Assembly: GCA_027596075.1 (NCBI GenBank)
Contig: JADGJC010000239.1
Span: 14,484 to 65,233, forward strand
Length of the DNA: 50,750 nt
Direction: 5' to 3'
From: Rhizophlyctis rosea
Taxonomy: Eukaryota > Chytridiomycota > Chytridiomycetes > Rhizophlyctidales > Rhizophlyctidaceae
Numbering within the stretch: the stretch's first letter is position 1; each line of letters starts with the position of its first letter. Below the pieces are notes generated by a model. That model was not told where the DNA came from. It worked only from the letters and a program-made list of their open reading frames with translations, and searched no databases. A program made the translations under genes and the position numbers. Of the stretch, positions 24,483 to 35,592 are shown piece by piece.

Positions 24483-26321
24483 TTAATAAGCAAACCTGAA
24501 GTCCAACCTCTTGTTTCCCAAGTTTTTGTTCGCTACAAGGTACTCCGCCTGCTCCTTCGGCGACATGGCCGTCCACTTCGCCTTCTTATACGCATTCCGG
24601 CGGATGTAGTAAATCCGCATGAGCCCAAACAGCACAAAGTTCAGTACAGCAATGCCAATCAGGATACGGTTGCCGCGCGGGTAATACGGCTTGTCGTCGT
24701 CACGGTAGATGTTGGCAGCGATAATTCCACCGCCCTGGCACGCCATGTTGTAGAGGGCGGAGGCAACCGTTCTAGTCCGGACAGAGCCTGCATTGCGGGA
24801 TGTCCATGCGACGACAACGGCGTGCATGTAAGGATAAGCGGTCAGGAGGGTGAGGACGGTCCAGCGGGCCCAGACTGATGCCGTTGGGGGTAACGTGATG
24901 AGGATGGCGAGGAGGGTGATGCCCCAAGCCTGGCAGAACATCAGGAACCCTGTTTTCTCGTTGAACTTCTCCGACATACGGGTCCAGAAGAGCAGTTGCA
25001 GAATAAACAGAATTGTGGAAGGAACCGTCAAGAGTGTTGTAGAGTAGGTATCAAAGTTCAAGGCGCGGATGGTAAGCGTGAGGTACTGTTGCGGGGGTGC
25101 AAAGGGAAGCCAGCATGTAAGTCCAATGAGGTAGATGGGCCAGAGGTCGTAATCTTGGAGTGTCCGCCACATTTTGCGGGGAGTGAGGCCTTGGCGGTTG
25201 TGCATGTCGCCTTTGGAGGGGTCGTCGCGGAGGATGCGGGTCACCATTAGGTATTCTTCGCGTTTGGTGAACCAGCCGTCTTTGCCGCGGAAGCGGGAGG
25301 CGGTTTGAGTGGGTGAGGGGGGAAGGTAGAAGTAGGAGACGATGCCGATAAGGGCTGTCAGGCCGCCTTCAAGAGCAAAGAGCCAACGCCAACCTTCCCA
25401 TCCGCCGACGCCGCGGAGACGGAGGAGACCAAAAGCAAGGAAAGCGGAGACGACGCCGGTGAAGCTGCAGGCAGCCCAGAACCAGCTGAGGCGGACAGGA
25501 AGTTCCTGGAGTGATTTGTAATTGGGTTAGGATCATCGTGATGGATATGTGGAAAGAAGGTTGAGGCGTACCTTGTTCTTGTAAAAGTAAGTCAAATACA
25601 AGACAACATCCGGGATGAAGCCGCCTTCCATGAAACCCAGGAGACCTCTAGTAATGAAAAACGTTGCACGGCTGTTGATGAAGCCTTGAGACGTTGCCAC
25701 GATACTCCACAACACCATCTGGATAGGAATCCATCGGTCCGGCCCGAGACGCTTTGAAACTACTTGTGATGGTAATTCGGCGGCCAGGAAACAAAGGAGG
25801 TTGATGGTTTGACCGTAGTTGTAATCGTTGGTGGAGAAGCCATTGTCTGCCAGGAAGTTGTCGGCAAGGGCTTGACCTGAGGGTGGAGAATGAATCAATG
25901 ACTGAGTTGGGGAGAGGTGGGAAGAAGCAGATACGTACCAATGTTGCCACGGTCCAATTGGAGGGCAAAGAACATTAGACATACGAAGGCCATGATGCGG
26001 TTGTCGATCTTGCGAATGAGTCTGGCAGGATGGGATTCGTCAATGGCTGATTACTAACAATCGGAGGCATCAATGTACTCACTTTCTCTCCTCCTCCGGC
26101 TCCCATTGCAACTTGGGGTCAAATCGATGCCGCCCCTCATAATCTTCACGCGGTTGGTAGTGCTCCGCAAGGTCTTCGTCATCGAATACGTTCACGGTGC
26201 TGAAGTGCACGTTGTCCTTGTCCTTCTTTTCGTAGGCGGGAGGAGTCTCTGGGGAGTTCGTGTCGAATTTGTTGACATCCGAGACATGAAGCACTTGGGG
26301 ATCGCCGTCGGCTCCGGGCAT
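24483..26321 (-). CDS. MFS permease of the allantoate/nicotinate (Dal5/Tna1-like, anion:cation symporter) family
   Basis: Four exons on the minus strand (26321-26083, 26021-25939, 25876-25572, 25505-24483) give 1650 nt, 549 aa, all in phase. An N-terminal cytosolic tail of about 80 residues is followed by the family's first helix and signature ([16 protein letters not shown]), the [20 protein letters not shown] segment, a long central loop and six further helices, about 12 in total. These plasma-membrane carriers take up organic anions such as allantoate, nicotinate or pantothenate with protons; the substrate cannot be read from sequence. I place the start at 26321 because a TATAAAAG box at 26441-26434 predicts transcription from about 26405, past an upstream in-frame ATG at 26417. 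Length and topology are normal for the family. Confidence 0.9.
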
Positions 26322-26433
26322 GTTGGCGAGTGGACAGAAGTAGAGGTGGGTCTTGGTGAGGTTCTGTGCGCGGAAGGGCGGGGTGGAGACTTGTATGACC
26401 GACGGGTGGAGAAACAATCGCAGTTCACCATCG

Positions 26434-26441
26434 CTTTTATA
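26434..26441 (-). promoter_or_regulatory. TATA box of the MFS permease gene
   Basis: TATAAAAG on the minus strand, about 113 bp upstream of the chosen ATG. Its position argues against the further upstream ATGs at 26417 and 26431. Confidence 0.5.
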
Positions 26442-28145
26442 TGATATCTCCGTTCATTTAAACTGGTGAATAACGCATGATGACGCCGTGACCTTTGTAT
26501 GGTTGCGAAGCGAGCCTGTTTTCCCGCGTTTCCATCAAGTCGCCTCGTTCATAGTCCGCACAATTACAGTTGACAAATCCCATTGTTGAAGCACCGAGTA
26601 GAATGTTGACCAGAGTGAGGCCACAACCCTTCTATTCAACCCCGCATGCAATTATGTGGCTGAGACGATCATTTCGCTCTTCGGTGTGATTACGTGTATT
26701 GAATGCGGGCTCAATCGAACGTGGTAAGTGCAGCTGCCGTGTGCATGATCTGATGAAGCTTGTCATGTGCAACTCTGCTATGAAGCAATATGGCCTGCCT
26801 ACAAAGCCGTCGATACGCTGGCCAAGGCTACATTCTGTTGGCAAATTAGGAGGTTCCAACATTGTTTTCGATCTCTTTGACATGTGATCCATACTTGAAC
26901 GAACAAATTGAGAACATTCAAGGGGAGGGGCGGACGGAACAGGGGTAATAAGACAGTTGAAATTGGGAGACGCTAATGAGAACTGCCTCACGAAGCGGGA
27001 GACGCAAATGAGAAGCTGCGCAGCTGTGTGACGCAAACCTTGTGGAATATCTGAATGCCTAAGCTAGTCCGGCTGACAAAGACAGTTAATCCGCAAGTTT
27101 ACTCGGGCACGGACTTTTGTAGCTTCTGCCCAAAAGAAGGCACCCATAGGGTTTCTGAACAGAACACCGCCACCGAAAGTGGTGCGGATAACTAACGATA
27201 TTGTGTGTGGGAGTGGTTTTTTCGATTTTTCTATTGAAGGGTAGGCCCCATTCTCTGAGAAAGATTGTTCAGGGCATTGAAGGACCATGGTTGGATGCGC
27301 GACACTTCCAAGGAACCCAAGGTTTCGAAGTGCTCGACCTAAATTGTGCCAGCCGTGGCTTGCACAATCCGGTTGGTGGCACAGCAACTTGCCGAAGTGT
27401 GCTGATTGGTTCTCGCTGGTCAGGGCCCTTCGCCTCCAGACATCTCACGACATCCACCACCAGAAACACACGCACCTCCACTATGCGCGGCCTCCCATCT
27501 TCCTCCCTCCGGATTGTCAAGCGATTCTGTCGAACTTAGCCGAATCGTCATTTCTCCTTGTCGATGCATATTGTACGGTAATGCTTGAGCAATTCCATGG
27601 GACTTTCGTTTTATGAGTATACAAAGAGTGCTAGTCCCGGACGACTCAAAATGAATGCATTCCATTGCATTCAAGAAGATGCTCCACGTTTCGGAAGCAG
27701 CGACTTGGGTCATTCCTCAAGGCACCTTTTGATCCAGTAATTCGGGTGCAATTGGATAGGCCAGCAATTTTGGAATTCAATCTTCCTCGTCGTGGCAAAA
27801 TAATTGGATGGTGAGCGAGGCATTTGCAAGCTCCATCTCTGGGCGACGGAAACTCCTAAATCAACAGCCAACCAGTGGCGCAAACTCATTTATCAGGGCT
27901 TCATCAGTTGGATGGGTTGATAATCAAGGTTGCACCTGGTTACACCTCCGGCCACAGCGTCCCAAAAATCGGGACTTGTCACCCCCACTTCCAAGCTGTC
28001 AAATGGATGTTCCTTCAGTTCCTTCCCAGAATGCCGTAATCTACGCGGCCGTGCTCTTCACCATCTCGCTGTCCAAGAGGAGCCAACAGATACCTAGTTT
28101 GAACACCTACGTTGATCATCATTACTTCCTCAGAGTTCCGTCCCA
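26442..28145. other. Intergenic, no supported gene
   Basis: Only short overlapping frames are seen. A pyrimidine-rich stretch leading to an ATG at 27484 gives an 18-codon frame (MRGLPSSSLRIVKRFCRT) that ends in TAG. It could be a leader remnant, but nothing continues it. A short tandem repeat is listed separately. Confidence 0.45.
26965..27024. repeat. Short tandem repeat, about 32 bp x 2
   Basis: gggagacgctaatgagaact at 26965 is followed by gggagacgcaaatgagaagc at 26997. The second copy runs into the palindrome AGCTGCGCAGCT. No function is evident. Confidence 0.6.
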
Positions 28146-30080
28146 ATGGACCAACCTTTCGAAGATATCGAAATGGCAAACTCAACAACGCCTTTTCTGA
28201 CATCCACCACTATGTTGCCAGCAGGTGGACAACACTCTTCAAGGGAACTTTCCGCTGCCGATGTACTCCCTGGGGATATTCTAGTCCTTGTGCTCGCTTT
28301 GGCCTCATCGGACTTCCCCTCTTTGCTTCACCTGGGACAAGTTTGCCATTTGTGGCGCACAACTCTACGTGACTACGAATCAGAATTATTCCGCGCCCTC
28401 CTCTGCAAAGACCTTCCTACCGCTTACAGATCCGTTCTCCTTCCCCACGAAACTTGGAAAGACCTCGCCGCCATTGACTACGCATGGTCAAGACCATGGG
28501 CACCTGCCAAAGTCCAGGAAAGGTTTCCCACAATCTCTGCATTCAGTTCATCATTTATGTCTGGCACACCTATCCTTCCCAAATATCCGTTCCTCTCTGC
28601 CTTTTTCGGAATCCCGCTCCACTACTCGGGACATGACCATCACCGTGACCTCATTGGTATAAGCGGATCGGACTGGATTTCATATTGTAGCCCAGACGGC
28701 AGCCGCATCATCACTGATCAATGTATGTATTCGAGGAATGCTGAAGGGATAGTATGCGGAGATGCATCACAATCAGATCTAGACATTTTGCATGGAATTG
28801 AAGATTACAACTCAGAGCAGTTTACCAACTCGACCGATGTGAGGGAGACGTACAAGTCCTTGAAAGCAACTAGAACTATTTGGCTACGGACGGCGGTTAC
28901 TGAGAGACCGGAGCAGGGCATAGGGTACTGTGAGTTCGAAACAACCAAACCCCCGCTTTCAGTGGGGAAACAGTTTATGGGATCTTTGCGGCACGGATGG
29001 CACCTATGCGGCGATACGCTTGTGTACCCTACCATGGAACGATATAGATATGATCTTAATCCTTTCGGTGGCCGGGTCGATGAGCTCTCATGTTGGCGTC
29101 TGCCGGAGGGCGGTGGCATTGGAATCCGCCTGGTGCATAAGCAGTATGTGTTCGATGAACGTGGGAAGGCTTGTCGATTTTCGCAATGTGGGTTGAATGA
29201 AACGCATCTGGCGTATATTACCACTGGGTGGGAGTCTACTAAGGATGCCATGCTGACGATCATGTCCACGCAACCTCCGTTTCCTTCCACTCGCCCACTC
29301 CCCCTACCCATATTCCCTTCCCACCCGTCCACCGCCCGCAAGGTTCTACTAACGCGCACGCATCTCCTGTTGCTCTCATGGAATAATGCGAGGGATGACT
29401 ACATCACAAACCATCCCATAGACGTTACCATCACCATTTACCCTCTTCCCCATTTCCCTACGGACATTTGCGACAATAGTTCCCCACTCATCATTGCACC
29501 CCCGGTGAACGAGTTCACCATCACACTGGAAGCTGCCCCTTGTCTGAGTATGAGTTGCGTTGAAGCTCCAAACCACATGTTCCTTTCGGAAGACGGAAGC
29601 TTGTTGTGTTACGACGGCATGCCGAGGGCGTATTTCAACATCATAGACAGAGTGCAAAGATATGCGGGGGTGTGCGGCCTTCTTGTAGTGGATCCGCTCC
29701 GGAGAACCGTGAAGAGATACATACGGGGAGATATGTTGTCGCCATTGGGTTCCCATTTAGGTGTAGGGGAAGGGTACTTTGCAGTCGTTAGGGAACGGTG
29801 TCGGGATCGGTGTGTTGATGGGAGTGGAAAGGGTGAGACGGGTATGGGGTTGAGAAGAACGGCAGTGCTGTGGAGGCATCATCATCGACCTGGTGGACGG
29901 AGCCAGTGTTCGGTCTATTTGGTTACCAAGCGGATCGTTATGTGGGTTGTTGCGTCGGCATTCTTAGCGTGGTTATTTAGTAGTGGCATCTTGGGGGTCT
30001 TGATTCTGTGTTGGGCCGCGATACCACCAAAACTGCGGGCGGTGTGGCGATCGAGAAGGGAGATTGCCTGGTTGGAATAG
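28146..30080 (+). CDS. F-box protein with C-terminal membrane segment (copy 1 of a tandem pair)
   Basis: A single intronless frame of 644 aa starts in a good context (cccaATGG). Residues about 40-80 form an F-box (LPGDILVLVLALASSDFPSL and the following VCHLWRTTL), the motif that binds Skp1 in SCF ubiquitin ligases. The remaining body has no repeats I can name but is strongly shared with the neighbour at 31179-33086: GISGSDWISYCSPDGSR, LNETHLAYIT, LLTRTHLLLLSW, MFLSEDGSLLCYDG, VVDPLRRTVKRYIRGDM. Residues about 598-626 are a hydrophobic helix close to the C-terminus, followed by a basic tail. A tail-anchored F-box protein at an intracellular membrane is the inference. The substrate is unknown. 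Confidence 0.85.
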   Translation: MDQPFEDIEMANSTTPFLTSTTMLPAGGQHSSRELSAADVLPGDILVLVLALASSDFPSLLHLGQVCHLWRTTLRDYESELFRALLCKDLPTAYRSVLLPHETWKDLAAIDYAWSRPWAPAKVQERFPTISAFSSSFMSGTPILPKYPFLSAFFGIPLHYSGHDHHRDLIGISGSDWISYCSPDGSRIITDQCMYSRNAEGIVCGDASQSDLDILHGIEDYNSEQFTNSTDVRETYKSLKATRTIWLRTAVTERPEQGIGYCEFETTKPPLSVGKQFMGSLRHGWHLCGDTLVYPTMERYRYDLNPFGGRVDELSCWRLPEGGGIGIRLVHKQYVFDERGKACRFSQCGLNETHLAYITTGWESTKDAMLTIMSTQPPFPSTRPLPLPIFPSHPSTARKVLLTRTHLLLLSWNNARDDYITNHPIDVTITIYPLPHFPTDICDNSSPLIIAPPVNEFTITLEAAPCLSMSCVEAPNHMFLSEDGSLLCYDGMPRAYFNIIDRVQRYAGVCGLLVVDPLRRTVKRYIRGDMLSPLGSHLGVGEGYFAVVRERCRDRCVDGSGKGETGMGLRRTAVLWRHHHRPGGRSQCSVYLVTKRIVMWVVASAFLAWLFSSGILGVLILCWAAIPPKLRAVWRSRREIAWLE

Positions 30081-31178
30081 CTGAATTTGGATGTGAAGGA
30101 GTTGTTTGGATAGATGGGAAATTGAAACGTGGGTTGTCCAATTCGTGGGAAGTAGTCGCAGTATGTGCCCATAGCTTTGCAGTGTTTACTCCAGTGCGCT
30201 GCTCCGCACGTGTACTTTGAAGGTCAATAATAAATAGAAATAAATAAATAAATCAACGTCGAACAGAAAGTTTGTGCTGCAGTCTGTACCTTACTTTACA
30301 AATGCATTCCATTGGGCGTATACTGCCTTACCGCATCCAATTGGACTATGTTTGTATTTTTCGGAAAGATCACACTGTGGATGATCATAGATCGTAACCA
30401 AAAATAACGAAATCTGAACTGGCAAGCGTCTCATTAGTAATGCCTTATTGATAGAGCATCATTGCTAACGGCTCCTCTCCAAGAGCTTCTCTGATGACAC
30501 AATCACAGCGAAAATCTCGCCTGGTGATTTGTGCTCATCGCTGCTTTTCGGTGATTCAGCAGCGGAGGAAGCCAGATATAATCTTTTTCATGGATGGAAC
30601 AAAAGTCCATGTTTATAGCATCATTTGGGTTGGTAGCCGCATCACACTACTTAGATCGGAGCTTGCCTTCCACTTATTGCAAGCATATAGTACCTTCAGG
30701 TTAAAGAAGGCAACGGACCAATCGCGAAGGATGACTGGCGACCCGTGAGTGCGCAGGACCGACCGATGACGTAAGCGAAACGCCGGTAATGGGCACACAT
30801 CGTTAACGTCATTGTTCTCCACTTGTTGTTGCAATCGGCAGAGGCAAGGTTTGCCAAGGTTGACACTTAATATCTATTTACTTGTTTCGCCAATTCCTCA
30901 AACTCATCTAGTGTCACCTCCGCAGCATCTAAGTTCATTAATCAGCTAAACAATCAAACGATCATTGCCCAATTGTGAGTGGGTTACACAATTGTTGCAC
31001 CCAAGAACACAACCGGTCAACGCCCGTCGTGTTGTTATTTCAGCATCGCAGCAATGGCCAGGCCCGCTCTTTTCTGTACGCTCATGTCATACTGCCATTG
31101 CTCATGGCCTGATACTGAAGTTGGCCATTTAGAGCACAACGGTTTTGTCGAGACAGATACCCCAAGGCGAATTGAGCG
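30081..31178. other. Spacer between the two F-box genes
   Basis: About 1.1 kb with no supported gene. It contains an AT-rich stretch after the first stop (aataaatagaaataaataaa near 30227) that may serve in 3' end formation. The spacer does not obviously repeat the region upstream of the first copy. Confidence 0.5.
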
Positions 31179-33086
31179 ATGAGCGAATCAAAGGCCACAA
31201 TGGGCACACTCCCCGGAGAACTTCTGGCAAAAATATTCAGCAACGCCGCTCCAGACTTGCCATCCCTTATTCGACTTGAACTTGTCTGCCGCTCGTGGTG
31301 TACCGTCTTGCGTACTTGGGAGACTGAACTCTTCCGGGCTTTCGTTTGTCCCGATGCGAACGCTTCCCATAGACCCGTCCTCCTCCCCAACGAGACTTGG
31401 AGAGATCTTGCCGCCATTCACTATGCATGGTCACGGCCTTGGAACCCACCTTCAAAACCCGTCGAAAGGAACCCCAGGATATCGGTGATGAGTCCGTCCA
31501 TTCTATTAGGTGACTCTCAAAGTCCAAAAACAAAAAACTGTCTACTTGGCCCTCCCACTAATTACGTTCGTTCCTGCGCCTCAGGCGTGCCTATCATCAA
31601 CAAAATACCATACCTGTCAACTATCCTCAGTTTAAACCCCTCCCAATCGAAGCACATGCACCGCCGTGACCTCCTCGGGATATGTGGTTCAAAGTGGATT
31701 TCGTTTTGCAGCCCGGACGGTAATCGCCTTGTTTCCGATCAGTATGAGTTCTTCGATAATCCTGGCGGGTTGGTTTGTGCGGGGGCGGGAGTGGAGGATA
31801 AAGTGGACATTATTCTTGGAGCCAACGGGCCGCAGTCGAAGCAGTTCATTGATATGACTGGGGTAGCACGGATGAAATCCAAAGGGTCGACACGCACCAC
31901 TTGGTTTCGCACCACCAAAGCCAAATTGGGGCATAAGGGATATTGGTTCAGGAAGATGGCCTCGTCACTTCCGGTAGTTTATCATGGTGAGCCAGAGACG
32001 ATACTGGGTGATCAGCGAATACAGTTATGTGGGGATGTCCTTGTTCATCAAACCTGGGAGCGGGATCGGTATGATGTCAATGCCTTGGACGGGAAGGTGG
32101 ACGTGATTGCATGCTGGCGATTGCCGGCAGACGGGGGTACCAAAGCAGAGTGTTTCCACAAGCAGTATATTGGAAACGATCAAGAGGGGAAACGTAGGTT
32201 GTTTCATAGATGCGCGCTTAACGAGACACATCTTGCGTATACCACTAGAGACTACGTGTGGAACAGAGACCACGCTTTGATCCTCGTATCGATGAAAGAG
32301 CCCTACCCTTCCACCGCACCGTTGTTCCTCCCTGCCCACCCGACATTCAATCGAACCTCTCGGAAACTTCTCCTTACCCGCACGCACCTCCTTTGCCTGA
32401 CGTGGGACAGTGACGTTGACAATGGAGCTTCCACTGTAGACGTCCAAATCACAGTTTACGAACTTCCCAATATCAATTCTAACTACATCGACGACGACCC
32501 CTTTCCACAGCAAATTCCATCTCCCCTCCACGACTTCACGACTGCTCTTGAACTCGCTCCTAATAGCAGGGCGTCTCCAGACGATATGTTCCTTTCGGAA
32601 GATGGTAGTCTCTTGTGTTATGATGGGACGCCGCATCTTTATTGGGAGAATACCAGAAGGAAGGATCAAGCGCGTTTTTGTGGACTTGTTGTTGTGGATC
32701 CGCTGCGGCGGACGGTGGAGAGGTACATCCGTGGGGATATGACGCCCTTGGGACGATTTCTGGGTTTTGGAGAGGGGTATTTTGCGATCGTGAGGGAACG
32801 GTGTGGTGATGGATGTGGTGATGGGCGCTGTGGGGTAGGGAAACGTCCAGGAAGGACCGTTGTATCATGGAGACATCACCTGAGGTCCCTTCGACCGCGC
32901 AAGCCGTCCATTATCCCAATCATCAGGTACATAGCTTATACAGTAAGGATGGTGGTCACTGGAGCCCTCGTGCGTTGGATGTCGGGGAGCTGGGCTCACA
33001 GTGTGCTCGTCGTATGTATGACGATTCTCTTGTCCAGGCTGGAGGCGTTGTGGGAATCTAGGATGGATATTGCGGAGATGGAGTGA
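31179..33086 (+). CDS. F-box protein with C-terminal membrane segment (copy 2 of a tandem pair)
   Basis: A single intronless frame of 635 aa. The F-box lies at residues about 10-50 (LPGELLAKIFSNAAPDLPSL then VCRSWCTVL), nearer the N-terminus than in copy 1, which has a 30-residue extension. Shared blocks appear in the same order as in copy 1: ETWRDLAAIHYAWSRPW, LLGICGSKWISFCSPDGNR, LNETHLAYTT, LLLTRTHLLCLTW, DDMFLSEDGSLLCYDG, GLVVVDPLRRTVERYIRGDM. The C-terminus again carries one or two hydrophobic helices and a matching basic end (LEALWESRMDIAEME). Both copies are open, so both are probably functional. I know no named family with this body. Confidence 0.85.
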   Translation: MSESKATMGTLPGELLAKIFSNAAPDLPSLIRLELVCRSWCTVLRTWETELFRAFVCPDANASHRPVLLPNETWRDLAAIHYAWSRPWNPPSKPVERNPRISVMSPSILLGDSQSPKTKNCLLGPPTNYVRSCASGVPIINKIPYLSTILSLNPSQSKHMHRRDLLGICGSKWISFCSPDGNRLVSDQYEFFDNPGGLVCAGAGVEDKVDIILGANGPQSKQFIDMTGVARMKSKGSTRTTWFRTTKAKLGHKGYWFRKMASSLPVVYHGEPETILGDQRIQLCGDVLVHQTWERDRYDVNALDGKVDVIACWRLPADGGTKAECFHKQYIGNDQEGKRRLFHRCALNETHLAYTTRDYVWNRDHALILVSMKEPYPSTAPLFLPAHPTFNRTSRKLLLTRTHLLCLTWDSDVDNGASTVDVQITVYELPNINSNYIDDDPFPQQIPSPLHDFTTALELAPNSRASPDDMFLSEDGSLLCYDGTPHLYWENTRRKDQARFCGLVVVDPLRRTVERYIRGDMTPLGRFLGFGEGYFAIVRERCGDGCGDGRCGVGKRPGRTVVSWRHHLRSLRPRKPSIIPIIRYIAYTVRMVVTGALVRWMSGSWAHSVLVVCMTILLSRLEALWESRMDIAEME

Positions 33087-33388
33087 TTCGTAAGCAAAAT
33101 ATTGAGTGTTTGGGTGTGGAGGTGCTGGGGGGTTAGACGGTCTGGGAGGGTTTGAAGAGCATGATAATGTCAAATACAATTTTTCTCGGCCTCATTCTTC
33201 TGTCACGCTTTGGAAATGAGATGATGAGCGGCAAACGGATCATTCCAATCATATATTAACTTTGGCGCAAACATTAGATTTGCAAACAGCACAACAATGC
33301 TGTGCGCAGATTACAGTACACACCAAGAAGCGACAGCTAACTCTGGTAGGACAACGCCTATGCGGATAGTAGATAGAACCATCCACAA
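33087..33388. other. Convergent 3' spacer
   Basis: About 300 bases between the end of the second F-box gene and the end of the oppositely oriented oxidase gene. I see no gene; it should contain both 3' ends. Confidence 0.5.
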
Positions 33389-35301
33389 TCATTGCATGTT
33401 GTGCGTCCCGCTCTGTCCCACCCCCGTTGAACAGAACTCTTGCATCTGCTGCGGGATAGCGAGTTGTTGCATTTGATCCGGTAATGCCGCGAATTGCATC
33501 AGAAGACCTGCTTCCATGTGCCTGCGGAAATGCGAAGTGATGAGTTACAATGAAGAATGCACCGCTACAAAAACGCAACACTTTCGCTGATTTTTCACAA
33601 CTCACCATCCAATATGACAATGAAAAGCCCACACCCCCGGATTATCAACAACAAACCTCAACACAACATGCCCAAACGCCGGCACGACAACCACATCCCT
33701 TCTCAATACATCTCCATTTGCTTCTAAATTAGTACTATCCCCCGTAAACCGCCCCTCACCCTGCTGCACACCCAAACCATATGTCCATGCAAAATGGAAT
33801 GGGTGTGGCGCCTTGTCTTGGGAGTTTACAATAATGTCGTGGGTTGTTATATTGGGGAGGGGGATGACGAGGTTACCGGCGAAATTTAAGGTGGAAGGTG
33901 AGGAATGGTATTGGAATAGTGTTGGGGAGGAGGGTTGGGGCATGTAGGAGATGGAGTTTATGTATGCGTAGTTTACTTCTTCCCCAACATTTGGGCCGGG
34001 AGAAGTCTGGAAAGAGTAGGAAAGTGTTGTGGAGGTTGTTGATTTTGGTGCTGGGCGTTTGAGTTGGGGGATCAGCATGGATTCGGAGAGGTCTATGCAG
34101 TCGTTTGGGAGGGTGTCGGACCAGTCGGTGATTGTGTAGGAGGTGGATGGGGCTGTGGTGTAGGTTATGTTCGCGTAGATTGTGGGGTTGAGGGTTGGGG
34201 GGATGTAGGCGAAGCAGTTTGTGTTCATTTTTGCGCGGAGGGGGTAGGTTGAGGCGGTTTGGTTTGTGGTTATTATGACCTGTGTGGGAGAGGGGGTTAG
34301 AATTGAGTTTGAGAGCTGATTGATTGCACTTGGACATACCGAGTATCGCTGAGCGACGTGGACTGGGGCGCGGTGCACTTGGACTGGGACTACAGCTGTC
34401 CCATCTGCTTCTACAACCGACAAGTCATGTCCATCCACACTGACCAAGAAGTCTGCAAACGTTCCGGTGTTCACAATCCGTAATCTCACCTCTTCCCCTC
34501 CTGAAATTGCAGTTGCGCACCCGTCCCACCACCTCCAAACACACCCCTCCCATTGATAACTCCAGACTCCGGCACGGGCTCCGTCCCGATCGTCCCTTCA
34601 ATCCCGGGTGGATTCAAGTACTTCACCAACAACTCCTGCGAAAAGTCGTGATACCAATCCGACACCATCACAATCATGTCCTGGTCGAAACTTCCGTTGA
34701 GCGGGTCGTTGGCGCTGTGTATGATGAGAGGACCCACAATCCCATCGGAGTATTGTGTAGACGCATGAGCGTGGTACCAGTATGTCCCCCACTGTCCGCG
34801 AATGGTGAAGTTGTACGTAAAGCTTTGCCCGGGTGGTATACCGCATTCCGTGATGCCCAGACTTCCATCCATGTAGTTTGTACCGTTCTGGTACATTCCA
34901 TGCCAGTGGATGGAGGTTGCGTTTTCGAGGTCGTTGTGAATGGTTACGACGATGGTGTCATTTTCGTTTGCTTCGATCAAAGGACCGGGAAATTGGTTGT
35001 TGATAACCAGCATTCGTCGGGGGACACCGTCGGGTGCGCCCCATGAGTCTGTGATGTTCCATTTGTATTCGCGAATGGTGGGCGGGGCGTGAACATCCCA
35101 GGTGGTATCTAGAATGAATTGCGAGTCGTTGGTGGAAATTTTGATTTGTTGTTGTTGGGAATCATCGTCATTGCTGTGATGACGAAGACCTAGCCCAAGA
35201 CCTAGCCCAAGAACCAGAATGAAAATGGCGATGGAAGCAACTGAGATAACGATGAGGCGGTGACGGGGCCGGTGAGATGCGGGTGTGGTCGTCTTTTCCA
35301 T
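33389..35301 (-). CDS. Membrane-anchored multicopper oxidase (laccase/ferroxidase-like) with disrupted reading frame
   Basis: Minus strand, exons about 35301-34340, 34279-33606 and 33521-33389. After a short cytosolic start a signal-anchor helix (LIVISVASIAIFILVLGLGL) precedes three cupredoxin domains. Copper motifs: HWHG, then GTYWYHAH, and the final HCHIGWHMEAGLL joined across the last intron. Multicopper oxidases oxidise phenols or ferrous iron at a type 1 copper and reduce oxygen at a trinuclear site. Three breaks are visible. Near 34495 one G seems missing, or a 44 nt intron is present, because the frame changes between LQFQ and EEVRLRIVNTG. Near 33791 one T too many turns the third motif into HPFHFAW, while the next frame reads HPFHLHGHMVWV. 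Near 33770 the frame returns. As printed, the gene lacks the HXH ligands. The ATG at 35301 fits a TATA box at 35400-35391. Confidence 0.8.
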
Positions 35302-35390
35302 TTCTGACGTCTGGCGTGAAAGGTTTCTTAATTGTCGAGACGGGCTGCTCACCTCGGCGAGGACTAGGTGGACGAGAGAGTGAACTTGGG

Positions 35391-35400
35391 CGATATATTA
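35391..35400 (-). promoter_or_regulatory. TATA-like box of the multicopper oxidase gene
   Basis: TAATATATCG on the minus strand, about 90 bp upstream of the chosen ATG at 35301. Confidence 0.4.
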
Positions 35401-35586
35401 AGGATGGACAAAGGATGGTGCGGGTATGGGATGTGTTCCCGAATCACTTGGTTTCAACGACATACGGAAGCCTGGACAAATGTATTCCTCACGGAGTTGG
35501 TGAAACATTCGCAAACCCCTCCGCCACCTCCATATGGAAGCGTTCTGATAGGGTTTAACTTCCGACTTCCGGAAGAAGTTGTTATG

Positions 35587-35592
35587 CACGTG
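35587..35592. promoter_or_regulatory. CACGTG E-box
   Basis: CACGTG is the core recognised by bHLH factors such as yeast Pho4 and Cbf1. This copy lies 290 bp upstream of the oxidase ATG and 1.1 kb from the phosphatase ATG. Binding is inferred only. Confidence 0.35.

Noticed and set aside
26079..26417. Upstream ATG at 26417 as start of the permease
   Set aside because: The TATA box at 26441-26434 places transcription start at or after it, and the extra 32 residues look like translated leader.
28805..29359. Antisense frames inside the F-box genes (also 32025-32669)
   Set aside because: They mirror strongly conserved sense coding and have no domain or promoter of their own.
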